Positions 1-7,404 are shown, counted from the stretch's first letter. The stretch: 9,350 nucleotides of DNA from Acidobacteriota bacterium (GCA_003231035.1 QIHU01000718.1:1-9350), one strand, 5' to 3'. Made by a program: numbers and translations. The notes: a model not told the origin generated them from the sequence alone.

Positions 1-987
<987 letters not shown>

Positions 988-1012
988 GAGATACCTCTAC
1001 TTCTTTTCTTTT

Positions 1013-1049
1013 CGCCGGTATCGGGTTTCCCGGTACCGGCGTTTTCTTT
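1013..1049 (+). terminator. Rho-independent terminator of groEL
   Basis: A 13-bp stem (1013-1025 with 1029-1041) closes on a TTT loop. It has a single T-G wobble at 1021/1033 and is followed by TTTTCTTT at 1042-1049. This is a textbook intrinsic terminator 25 nt after the groEL stop. On the minus strand the hairpin would be followed by A-rich sequence, so it should end only plus-strand transcripts. The T-tract overlaps the stop codon (1048-1050) of the convergent methyltransferase gene. Confidence 0.9.
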
Positions 1050-1917
1050 AGCCGCGGCGGCCGACCGCGGCTAGGTACTCGCCTTGGCCAAGCCAGCGGT
1101 CTAGGGTTCGGAAGGTCCCTTTGAAGAGTCGCCAGTGCAAGCTTTCGCGCGGTGGCTGGCGGTGAAAAGCGCCCACATGAACGGCGTCGCAGCCCGCTTT
1201 GGTGAGCATCTGTCGCAAGTGTTTGGCGCCAAAGACGAAGGTGTGGTCGGTCGAAGTGTGGAAAGGCGGAGTCTTGCCGCGCAGCCGGGCTTGCAGCCGG
1301 GACCAGCCGGCTTGGCTGTACCAACGGCTATCGGTGATGACAACGACCAGCCCGCCGGGTCGCACCAGACTCACCAGCTCGTTGGCCAGGGCCTGCGGGT
1401 CGGCGAGATGTTCGATCACGTGCAGAGACGCCGCCAGATCGAAACTCGCCGCTTCGAAGGGGGCTCCTGGCACCATGCCCACCTGGACATCCAGACCGCG
1501 CTTGCGGCACTCCTCGACCGAGCGCGGGCTCGGGTCGCAGCCTTGCACCCGCCACCCCTCTTCGCTTAGAACTCCCAGAAAGGCACCGTAGCCGCAGCCG
1601 ATCTCCGCCGCCTTCGCCCCTGCCGGAGGTGGCCAGTCGGCCCACAACCGCTGGAGTAGGGGTAGCTCGCAGGTGCGATAGGCGGCACCGTTCTCGGCCC
1701 AGATTGCGTCGGGATCGGTCCACACCGTTTGGTAGTAGACCTCGCGGTAGTAGCACTCCATCTCCTCGGACGAGGCTTGGGGCTGGGAGATCAGCAGGTG
1801 ACACTGGCGGCAGCGCACCTGCGCGAAGTGGAGGGTGGTGCGCTCCGTTCGGGTACAGGCGCCGTAAGGGCCGAACCGGGTGCCGCCGCACAGCGGGCAG
1901 CGCTCAACTTTCCGCAC
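1048..1917 (-). CDS. Class I SAM-dependent methyltransferase with N-terminal zinc ribbon
   Basis: A 289-residue protein. The N-terminus has two CxxC pairs, CPLC (7-10) and CRQC (36-39), forming a likely zinc ribbon as in many sugar or natural-product methyltransferases. The Rossmann-fold methyltransferase follows, with SAM motif I AEIGCGYGAF (104-113), an acidic residue ending strand 2 (GCDPSP, Asp128), and the post-motif pattern LHVIEHLADP followed by LVRPGGLVVVITDS. The likely role is methylation of a sugar or lipid-linked glycan precursor; the substrate cannot be read from the sequence. Translation starts at GTG 1917-1915. This start lies only 6 nt after, and in the same frame as, the UAG stop of the upstream WecA-like gene, so the two are almost certainly cotranscribed and translation is probably coupled. 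No good Shine-Dalgarno is visible. The stop lies in the groEL terminator T-tract. Confidence 0.88.
   Translation of the reverse strand: MRKVERCPLCGGTRFGPYGACTRTERTTLHFAQVRCRQCHLLISQPQASSEEMECYYREVYYQTVWTDPDAIWAENGAAYRTCELPLLQRLWADWPPPAGAKAAEIGCGYGAFLGVLSEEGWRVQGCDPSPRSVEECRKRGLDVQVGMVPGAPFEAASFDLAASLHVIEHLADPQALANELVSLVRPGGLVVVITDSRWYSQAGWSRLQARLRGKTPPFHTSTDHTFVFGAKHLRQMLTKAGCDAVHVGAFHRQPPRESLHWRLFKGTFRTLDRWLGQGEYLAAVGRRG
1050..1072 (-). repeat. Perfect 8-bp inverted repeat at the 3' end of the methyltransferase gene
   Basis: AGCCGCGG (1050-1057) and CCGCGGCT (1065-1072) are perfect inverted copies around a 7-nt loop. They sit in the last codons of the minus-strand methyltransferase and directly behind the groEL terminator. 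A minus-strand transcript would fold this hairpin and then the reverse of the groEL terminator stem. No U-tract follows on that strand, so an intrinsic terminator cannot be claimed. A hairpin that protects the 3' end is possible. Confidence 0.4.
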
Positions 1918-1923
1918 GGGACA

Positions 1924-3066
1924 CTAAACGGCTTTCTCGCTTTCACCCTTCGGCGCTGCTTCGGCCGAGCGGCGGTGGGCGGCGGCCATGCCTTGGCGGC
2001 GGATGAAGAAGACGACGAGGAACTGGCTGACGATAATCGCGATGCCGAGCCCCAAATTGCGCCGCGTGGCGACCAAGAGGCTGGCCAAACAGAAGAGCAG
2101 CACCACCGCGTAGATCACCGTCACCACCCGTTGGCGGTTGTTGTCGAGGTGACTCATCAGGTGGTGTAGGTGGTTGCGATCGGCGTGGAACATTTGCCAG
2201 AAACGGTCGGACAAGGGTAGCGGCACCGGACTGCGGCGCAGGAAGCGCACCGACATCACCAAGAGGGTGTCGATGACCGGAATGCCCAGCGCCAGCACCG
2301 GCACCAAGATGGCCAAGGTCGCGGGTGTCTTGAGCGCCGAATGGACGCTGACCGCGGCGAGCAAGAAGCCGAGGGTCAACGACCCCGAGTCGCCCATGAA
2401 GATCTTCGCGGGCTCCCAGTTGTGGCGCAGGAAGCCGATACAGCTGCCCGCCGTGGCGCCCATCAGTAAAACCGATCCGCCCTGGTCTTGGAGGACGGCG
2501 TAGGTGAGCAGCGACAGGGAGATGATCGCCACCACGCCACCGGCGAGGCCGTCGAGGCCGTCGAGGAGGTTGATCGCGTTGGTCACCCCCACGATCCACA
2601 AGACGCTGACGACGCCGTTGAAAATACCCAGCTGGACTTCGCCCAAGCCGAAGAATTGCACCACTTGGAAAGACCAACCGACGCTGACCAAGAGGATCGC
2701 GGCGCAGCACTCCAAGAGGAATTTCTTGCCGGCGCTGACCCCGACCAAGTCGTCGACCACCCCTACCAAGAAGACCATCAACGTACCGAGGATGAGGGCC
2801 AGCAGCTCGCGGCGGTTGGCGTTGGCCAGCACCCGGTTCCACTCCAGGGCGGCGACGCTACCGACGCCGAGGACAATGCCCACCAGAATGGCCACCCCGC
2901 CGAGGCGGGGTACCGCGGTGAGTTGTTGCTTGCGTCCACCGGGTTCGGGATGATCCAGCGCCCGCAGCATCACGGCCAGGCGGGCCACTAGAGGCACCAA
3001 CAGGTGGGTGGCCACGGCCGCGATGACCGCGGCAAGCACAACATAGAACAAAGGATGGAATCTCAC
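1924..3066 (-). CDS. WecA/TagO-type undecaprenyl-phosphate sugar-1-phosphate transferase
   Basis: A polytopic inner-membrane enzyme of the MraY/WecA superfamily (380 residues, usual for WecA/TagO). It transfers a HexNAc-1-phosphate, typically GlcNAc-1-P, from a UDP-sugar to undecaprenyl phosphate and so starts glycan assembly. Signature blocks seen are PRLGGVAI (53-60), the Mg-binding DDLVGV (105-110), NAINLLDGLDGLAGG (163-177), FMGDSGS (223-229) and the cytoplasmic HADRNHLHH loop (294-302). The last follows the DRxHLHH pattern of WecA/TagO rather than MraY. About ten hydrophobic segments are present and the C-terminal tail is charged. I chose GTG 3066-3064 because GAGAGGAG stands 6 nt upstream and the protein then begins directly with the first membrane helix. 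An in-frame ATG at 3141 would add 25 polar residues before that helix. The exact sugar is unknown, so no gene symbol is given. Confidence 0.9.
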   Translation of the reverse strand: MRFHPLFYVVLAAVIAAVATHLLVPLVARLAVMLRALDHPEPGGRKQQLTAVPRLGGVAILVGIVLGVGSVAALEWNRVLANANRRELLALILGTLMVFLVGVVDDLVGVSAGKKFLLECCAAILLVSVGWSFQVVQFFGLGEVQLGIFNGVVSVLWIVGVTNAINLLDGLDGLAGGVVAIISLSLLTYAVLQDQGGSVLLMGATAGSCIGFLRHNWEPAKIFMGDSGSLTLGFLLAAVSVHSALKTPATLAILVPVLALGIPVIDTLLVMSVRFLRRSPVPLPLSDRFWQMFHADRNHLHHLMSHLDNNRQRVVTVIYAVVLLFCLASLLVATRRNLGLGIAIIVSQFLVVFFIRRQGMAAAHRRSAEAAPKGESEKAV

Positions 3067-3072
3067 CGACCG

Positions 3073-3080
3073 CTCCTCTC
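3073..3080 (-). promoter_or_regulatory. Strong Shine-Dalgarno deciding the WecA-like start
   Basis: GAGAGGAG on the minus strand is centred about 10 nt before GTG 3066. It is one of the clearest ribosome binding sites in the minus operon and argues for the shorter start over the upstream in-frame ATG at 3141. Confidence 0.75.
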
Positions 3081-3193
3081 GTCCGAGAACTGGTCGCCCG
3101 CGTCTCGCTTCCAGGTCGCACAAACCTGGCTCCCAGTGCATTCTGCCTCAAAACTTACTGGGCTGCATGGCGCCGGGCTGCGCCACCTTGCGC

Positions 3194-3253
3194 CACACCG
3201 TGTTGAGCCACGCTGTATTGAACCACTCTGTATTGAACCACTCTGTATTGAAC
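3194..3253. repeat. Four tandem 15-bp repeats downstream of the FkbM gene
   Basis: The plus-strand unit is CACTCTGTATTGAAC. Copies lie at 3194-3208 (divergent), 3209-3223 (one mismatch), 3224-3238 and 3239-3253 (identical to each other). The array begins 2 bases past the FkbM stop (3256-3258) and fills the otherwise gene-free gap before the WecA-like gene. The unit is a multiple of three. On the minus strand, in frame with FkbM beyond its UAG, it would encode a WFNTE-type pentapeptide repeat that stays open for 35 codons to a TGA at 3150-3148. No spacers are present, so this is not CRISPR. Its function is unknown. Confidence 0.85.
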
Positions 3254-3255
3254 CG

Positions 3256-4029
3256 CTATGGGTCTATTCTATACTCTGCTGCGACTTCAGTGCTGGGCAG
3301 TGCCAAGATCTCGTCGGTTGCCGTCGGATCCTCACCACCGAGGGCTCGCAATTGATAGCCGGCGGCGCTCAGCAGCGAGCAACAAGATCGATGGACCTCG
3401 GGGCCGTGGGTGGCGAGAAACAGCAGTGGTCGGTGGCGCGCTAGACAGTCTTGAGCGCCGACGAGCAGCCGGTGCTCCGCTCCCTCGACATCGATCTTGA
3501 TGCAGTCGGGGGCGGGCAGCTTGCCGGCTTGGAGGAGCCGATCGATCACCTCGACCCGTACCTGCATCGTGCCCTCGCCCTCGAGCGAGCCCATGGAGTT
3601 GTCGGTGGCGGGGGCGAAAGCGGCGGTGCCCGCCTGGTTGCTGAGCGCCGCTGCGATCACCTCGACGTTCTCCACCCGATTGATGAGCAGGTGCTGACGC
3701 AAGGTTTCGAGGTTGGCGGGGAGCGGCTCGAAGGCGAAAACACGCCCTTGGGGGCCCACGAGGGTCGAGGCGAGCAGGGTGTAGTAGCCCACATGGGCGC
3801 CGATGTCGTAGACCACGTCGCCGGGTCTTATGCGGCGGCTGAACGCGGAGACCTTCTCCTGCTCGTAGCTGCCCAGCCAACAGCCATGATTGCTCGATCC
3901 GGCGATCCAGCGCTGGCCGGCGAGCGGTCCCTGCAAGATGGGCATGCGCGCCTTGGGCGGGATGAGCTTCAAAGGCAGGCGCAGGAGGCGGCCGAGCCAG
4001 CTGGCGTTGGAGATCTTCGAGAAATTCAT
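3256..4029 (-). CDS. FkbM-family methyltransferase
   Basis: A 257-residue SAM-dependent methyltransferase of the FkbM type, a family that O-methylates sugars of glycans, lipopolysaccharide and polyketides. Seen in order are motif I VVYDIGAHVGYYTLLAS (72-88), the acidic loop VFAFEPLPANLETLRQH (97-113) and the family signature IKIDVEGAEHRLLVGA (177-192). The whole fold is present and the protein ends at TAG 3258-3256. It starts at ATG 4029, 8 nt after the stop of the glycosyltransferase gene, so it is cotranscribed with it. No convincing Shine-Dalgarno is visible and reinitiation is likely. The context suggests methylation of a residue in the glycan built by this cluster; the acceptor is not deducible. 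Confidence 0.92.
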   Translation of the reverse strand: MNFSKISNASWLGRLLRLPLKLIPPKARMPILQGPLAGQRWIAGSSNHGCWLGSYEQEKVSAFSRRIRPGDVVYDIGAHVGYYTLLASTLVGPQGRVFAFEPLPANLETLRQHLLINRVENVEVIAAALSNQAGTAAFAPATDNSMGSLEGEGTMQVRVEVIDRLLQAGKLPAPDCIKIDVEGAEHRLLVGAQDCLARHRPLLFLATHGPEVHRSCCSLLSAAGYQLRALGGEDPTATDEILALPSTEVAAEYRIDP

Positions 4030-4037
4030 CGTCGGGT

Positions 4038-5261
4038 CTAGGGAGAACCTTCAAACGGTTCGTTCAGGAGTCGGATCCAGGCCGCCGTCGATCGGCTCCG
4101 AGAGTACCGTGCATCAAAGACGGTGCGCCCGTCGCGCCCTTTGCGTTCCAGTGCCCGCCGGTCGTCGAGCGCCTGCCGCATCGCGGTGACCACTTCCGGC
4201 GCGTGGTGGCTACAAACCCAACCCAGGTCCATCTGGCGAATCTCTCGGTGCAGGTCGGTGCCGTCGCCCCCGACCAGGAGCACCGGTTTGCCGGCGGCGA
4301 GGCTGGCGGCGTACTTGGACGGCACGAGCAGCCCCGAGACCTCGTCGCGCAGGGTCACCAGGTGGAGGTCGGCGGCGCTGTAGAGGGCGCCGAGCGTCTC
4401 GCGGGGCTGGTAAGGCAGAAAACGAACGGTGGCCAGTCCCGCCGTCGCCCGCTGGACTTCTTGCAGGCGTGGCCCGGCACCGACGAAGAGGAAGGTCACC
4501 TGCTTGTGGCTCACCGCCAGCGCGTGGATGGCGGCAAGGACGGCGTCAAAACGGTGGGCCATTCCCAGATTGCCCGAATAGAGGACAATGAAATGATCCT
4601 GGCTGAGGCCCTGCTGGCGGCGAAAGGTCTTGCCGGCCTCCGGATCCGGGCGAATCGCCTCGCCATCGGCCCAGTTGGGAATCACCTCCACCCGGCGAGC
4701 GCCCCGCTCGCTGAGCCGCTGCGCCATCGCCGAGTCGAGGGCGACGGCGGCGTCGGCCCCGGCCAGGATTCTTCCGGCCAGGCCGCGCAGCAGAGCGGTC
4801 AGCGGCGAGCGTCGACCCAAGGCGCCCAGAGCGACGGCGACATCGGGGTAGAGATCCTCGACTTTGTAGATAAAACGGCTACCGCGCCACCGGGCTAGCA
4901 GACCAAGGAGGGCGACCAGCGGCGGTGTCGACAGGCAGACCACGGTGTCGTGGCGGGTTCCGAACAAGACCTCCTTGGCGGCGCTGAGGAAGTAGGTGGC
5001 GTAATCGAGCAGGCGGCGCGGCTTGCTGCCGCGACCGAGATCGGTCGACCAGACTCGGTGAATGTCAACCCCGCGCCAGGGCTCCCGCCGCGGTAGCTGC
5101 CCATCGCGTCCCGGAGCGTAGCCGCCTCGTCCGGGCAGCGCGGTCACCGTCCATCCCGCCTCCACCAGCTCTTCCGCCAAGTCGCTGAGTAGCTGCGCGG
5201 TGGCGGCCATGTCGGGCCAGAAGTACTGGTTGACCAGGAGTACGCGTGGTTGCGGTGTCAC
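4038..5261 (-). CDS. GT4-family glycosyltransferase, WbuB/WcaI-like
   Basis: A 407-residue GT-B glycosyltransferase. The N-terminal domain opens with VLLVNQYFWPDMAATAQL, typical of WbuB (N-acetyl-fucosamine transferase) and WcaI (colanic acid) relatives, and contains KVEDLYPDVAVALGAL. The C-terminal nucleotide-sugar domain has VLYSGNLGMAHRFD, FLFVGAGPRLQE and SGLLVPSKYAASLAAGKPVL, which corresponds to the family's nucleotide-sugar-binding block. It should add a sugar to the undecaprenyl-diphosphate-linked glycan on the cytoplasmic face. Start GTG 5261-5259 overlaps the stop of the upstream carbamoyltransferase remnant as GTGA, a classic 4-bp translational-coupling junction. This may explain why the remnant is still translated. 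Donor and acceptor cannot be specified from sequence. Confidence 0.93.
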   Translation of the reverse strand: MTPQPRVLLVNQYFWPDMAATAQLLSDLAEELVEAGWTVTALPGRGGYAPGRDGQLPRREPWRGVDIHRVWSTDLGRGSKPRRLLDYATYFLSAAKEVLFGTRHDTVVCLSTPPLVALLGLLARWRGSRFIYKVEDLYPDVAVALGALGRRSPLTALLRGLAGRILAGADAAVALDSAMAQRLSERGARRVEVIPNWADGEAIRPDPEAGKTFRRQQGLSQDHFIVLYSGNLGMAHRFDAVLAAIHALAVSHKQVTFLFVGAGPRLQEVQRATAGLATVRFLPYQPRETLGALYSAADLHLVTLRDEVSGLLVPSKYAASLAAGKPVLLVGGDGTDLHREIRQMDLGWVCSHHAPEVVTAMRQALDDRRALERKGRDGRTVFDARYSRSRSTAAWIRLLNEPFEGSP

Positions 5262-5530
5262 GTCTTGCGCCGGACGACTCGGTTGCCCAGGACGAGACGG
5301 TCCATCTTGGTGCGCGGAAAACAGGCGAGCGCTTCCTCGGGCGGGTTGACGATCGGCTCGTTCTCGTTGAACGACGTATTGAGGATCAAGGGGACGCCGG
5401 CCCAGCCTTTGGCTCGGGTAAATCGCTCCTCTTCGGTGCAGACCTCGAAACAGCCACTGGCCAAGGCGGCGGCGGAGTCGCCGTGGAAAGCATTGAGCCC
5501 AATGAGCGTGGGGAAGCCGTTCTCCGACAC
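5258..5530 (-). pseudogene. Internally deleted NodU/CmcH-family carbamoyltransferase remnant
   Basis: A 90-residue in-frame ORF that joins the two ends of a carbamoyltransferase, a family normally about 570-610 residues long. Residues 9-45 match the N-terminal block (IGLNAFHGDSAAAL, then EEERFTRAKGWAG). Residues 46-86 match the C-terminal block (VPLILNTSFNENEPIVNPPE, then ALACFPRTKMDRLVLG). The catalytic middle is gone; the junction lies near 5390-5400. Family members have WAGFP in the N-terminal block and a GxPVLLNTSFNE-type segment in the C-terminal block, so short homology at the breakpoints could have guided the deletion. The start is GTG 5530-5528 with AGGA 10 nt upstream; an in-frame stop at about 5600 limits any extension. 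It is probably non-catalytic but keeps the GTGA coupling to the glycosyltransferase gene. Confidence 0.85.
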
Positions 5531-5732
5531 TAGAGTTTTGTCCTGACTGAGCCTCTCGGATGAGGCCGTGCGGTGAGAGATTGGGGGCGGTTCGGAGCCT
5601 CTATTCTATCTCGGGAGTCTTACCCTGGCCTACCGCGATAGGACGAGACACCGAGGTGGGAATGCAAGAACCACGCGGAGCGTAGCGCTAGAGTTCGAAC
5701 CCTTGGACGGCAACCAACCGAGAGGAGTAGCG

Positions 5733-6047
5733 ATGAGTGGCGGAGGAGTTACAGCAGCGACGGTGGCGGTGATCGCGGCCAAGAAGCGCGAAGAGATCTT
5801 CCTACGGTTCCGGGAGCGCGCGGCGGTTTCGGCCGCCACCGCCCTGACCCCCGAAGAGCTGGGCCTACCTCAACGCGGGATGTTTCGCATGCAGGTCAGG
5901 AAGGGCGCCGTGGTGGAGGTCGATGGTGGCAAGTACTACATGGATGAGGAGGTCGTCGCTCGGCAACAGCAGCAGCGCCAATGGATCATCCTCGGTCTAA
6001 TGGGGGTCCTCGCCATCGCTCTGCTCGCTGTCTGGCTCTTCAACTAG
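5733..6047 (+). CDS. Small C-terminally membrane-anchored protein of unknown function
   Basis: A 104-residue protein. Start ATG 5733 is chosen over ATG 5703 because AGAGGAG (5721-5727) stands 5 nt upstream. The N-terminal half is basic and helical (AAKKREEIFLRFRERAAVSA). A segment with helix-turn and beta-hairpin character follows (LTPEELGL, then FRMQVRKGAVVEVDGGKYYM), which resembles a compact winged-helix fold. A Gln-rich linker (ARQQQQRQ) then leads to one hydrophobic helix of about 20 residues (WIILGLMGVLAIALLAVWLF) at the extreme C-terminus. There is no signal peptide, so the expected topology is a cytoplasmic soluble domain held by a C-terminal anchor. I do not recognise a named family, and the winged-helix reading is an inference. 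Its TAG stop overlaps that of the convergent gene. Confidence 0.82.
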   Translation: MSGGGVTAATVAVIAAKKREEIFLRFRERAAVSAATALTPEELGLPQRGMFRMQVRKGAVVEVDGGKYYMDEEVVARQQQQRQWIILGLMGVLAIALLAVWLFN

Positions 6048-6582
6048 ACGAACGGAGGAAATTCGCCGAGGAAGGTTTGGGTATCCACGCCGCTGGCCTG
6101 TTCGCCGCGGGCGCTGGTGTAGGACTGCACGAAGCCAGTGGTTTGGTCGATGACCGTGAGGGTGAATTGGAGGTGAGTCAAGGATTGGGCGTCGAAGCGG
6201 GCAGCCCAGACCCTTGCTGGTGAAAGGGCTGTACCCGCTCCTGCCAGGTGACGACAAAGCTACCGTCGCTAAGGAAAGCGACTTTGGCGCGGGTCTGGGT
6301 CGCCACGATCGGTCGGGGCGCGATGTCGGAAGTCTGGGCGACGCCATCGGCGTTGAACAGCCGCAGCCGTACCTCCAAGTTGGAACCTCTGCCGCTCTGC
6401 CAAGCGACGACCCAAGATCCATCGTCGCGCATCGCCAAGTCGGGTAGGCTTTGATCGTCGGCCACCTGCGAGTTGACCGGGATCTCGGAGCCGACCGGGG
6501 CCAGTGTGGCGAAAGCCGGGAGAGGGATGGCAAGCAGGACGGCGCCGAGCAGGGCGGAGGAGCTGAGGATCGAGGAGCGCAT
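6044..6582 (-). CDS. Secreted beta-repeat protein, reading frame broken by one indel
   Basis: ATG 6582-6580 has AGGAG 7 nt upstream and opens a clear Sec signal peptide (MRSSILSSSALLGAVLLAIP, then LPAFA with likely cleavage after residue 25). The mature part carries two copies of an extracellular beta-repeat: SLPDLAMRDDGSWVVAWQSG, leading to VRLRLFNADG, and VAFLSDGSFVVTWQ, leading to the VWAARFDAQ element. In the given sequence the first frame stops early at TGA 6180-6178. From about 6213 the next frame resumes the repeat (VWAARFDAQSLTHLQFTLTV, ending FLGEFPPFV) to TAG 6046-6044. Adding one base to the C-run at 6211-6213 restores a 179-residue protein reading QQGVWAARFDA. Such repeats occur in large surface proteins; this one is short. 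Type is left as CDS because a sequencing indel is as likely as a mutation. Confidence 0.8.
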
Positions 6583-6621
6583 GCGAGATCTCCTGGGGTC
6601 TGTGAGCGAGTATGCCGATAG

Positions 6622-6650
6622 AGCATAGAGCAGATTGTCGCCGAGGTCTA
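6622..6650 (-). promoter_or_regulatory. Candidate sigma-70-type promoter for the secreted protein gene
   Basis: On the minus strand TAGACC (6650-6645, 4/6 to TTGACA) is 17 nt from TATGCT (6627-6622, 4/6 to TATAAT). The -10 lies 39 nt upstream of the ATG. Spacing and position are right but both hexamers are weak, so this is only a candidate. Confidence 0.3.
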
Positions 6651-6700
6651 GCGTTCGCCCTTGGTGCCACGCCGACGCCATCCAGACGGCCACAACCGGC

Positions 6701-6706
6701 TACAAT
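6701..6706 (+). promoter_or_regulatory. Candidate -10 element giving a near-leaderless transcript
   Basis: TACAAT (5/6 to TATAAT) ends 9 nt before ATG 6716, and no Shine-Dalgarno lies between. Transcription about 7 nt downstream of the hexamer would start almost at the ATG, that is, a leaderless or nearly leaderless mRNA. No good -35 is present at 16-18 nt, so confidence is low. Confidence 0.3.
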
Positions 6707-6715
6707 CCTCGGCTG

Positions 6716-7379
6716 ATGAAACCCTTCGAAACTCTAGGCCGGTTCACCACGCCCGACGGGCAGGAACTCACCTTCCATCGCCGAGACCGGGATTTCTTCG
6801 TCTACCTCGATGGGGAAGAACTCATGTCCAGCCGGGCTCCCAGCTCGGAGATGGCGCTGGCCGAGCTGGCCTGCGGCGGGCTCGGGCCAGGGGCTCGGGT
6901 TCTCATTGGTGGGTTGGGGCTCGGCTACACCTTGCGCGCGGCGCTCGATGTTTTGCCGAAGAGCGCCAAGGTGGTGGTGGCGGAGATTTTCGCCAGCGTC
7001 ATCGACTTCAACCGAACTACGGGATCTCCAGCACGGGGCGCTCGAAGATCGCCGCACCCAGATCGTGGAAGACGACGTGTGGACGGTCCTCCTTAAGCAG
7101 GGTCCCTGGGACGCGGTGATGCTCGATGTCGACAACGGCCCCGTGGCCTGCTGCCTGGCCAGCAACCGTCGCCTCTACGACAAGCCCGGCCTGTTGCAAA
7201 TCCAATCGACCCTGAAACCAAACGGCATCCTCGCCGTCTGGTCCGCCCAGGGAGATCCCCGCTTCGAGAAGCTCCTTCACCGAAGCGGCTTCGATGCGCG
7301 CAGCCACCCTGAGCGCGCCGGTGGAAGCGAGGGCAAAGGAATCCGCCACACCATCTTCGTGGCGCGCCGGGTGATCTGA
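6716..7379 (+). CDS. Spermidine-synthase-like (class I methyltransferase fold) protein, frameshifted
   Basis: From ATG 6716 the first frame gives an N-terminal beta-strand domain (GRFTTPDGQELTFHRRDRDF, then FVYLDGEELMSS) and a Rossmann glycine loop (RVLIGGLGLGYTLRAAL), running to VVVAEIFASVIDFNR at about 7015. The next frame then continues the same protein (ELRDLQHGALEDRRTQIVED, then WDAVMLDVDNGP and GILAVWSAQGDPRFEKLL) to TGA 7377-7379. Family members read like EWNRGxL here, so restoring two bases near 7013-7014 (for example CG lost from CGCG) gives a continuous 221-residue protein. The fold matches spermidine-synthase-like proteins, but the glycine loop is GGLGLGYT and the DVDNGP motif replaces the usual catalytic-site motif. 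True polyamine synthesis is therefore doubtful. No neighbour is a polyamine gene. Confidence 0.8.
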
Positions 7380-7404
7380 GCGGTGACCGATCCGGGCCGT
7401 TGCC

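Noticed and set aside
1135..2006. Plus-strand open frames opposite the methyltransferase
   Set aside because: Composition is typical of antisense shadow; the minus frame carries SAM motifs and CxxC pairs.
2488..2991. His/Gln/Glu-rich plus-strand frame opposite the WecA-like gene
   Set aside because: It mirrors hydrophobic membrane helices read in reverse; the minus frame has all WecA signatures.
3111..3129. CCAGGT/ACCTGG inverted repeat upstream of the WecA-like gene
   Set aside because: Only 6 bp with a 7-nt loop, no promoter next to it and easily found by chance in GC-rich DNA.
3067..3141. Upstream in-frame ATG of the WecA-like gene
   Set aside because: It would add 25 polar, charged residues before the first helix; the GTG at 3066 has a strong Shine-Dalgarno.
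3194..3253. CRISPR array
   Set aside because: The units are contiguous 15-mers with no spacers; the 9-nt arrays at 7572-7728 fail for the same reason.
3167..3355. Plus-strand small ORF across the 15-bp repeats (LNHSV pentapeptides)
   Set aside because: All frames are open across a 15-bp repeat, there is no convincing start signal and it overlaps the real FkbM gene.
5531..5732. Promoter for the minus-strand glycan operon (TAGAAT at about 5600)
   Set aside because: A -10-like hexamer is present but no acceptable -35 lies at 16-18 nt, so a promoter could not be assigned in this divergent gap.
5997..6626. 209-residue minus-strand frame covering the secreted protein gene
   Set aside because: It is Arg/Pro/Ser-rich without signal peptide or motifs; the neighbouring frames hold the recognisable repeat protein.
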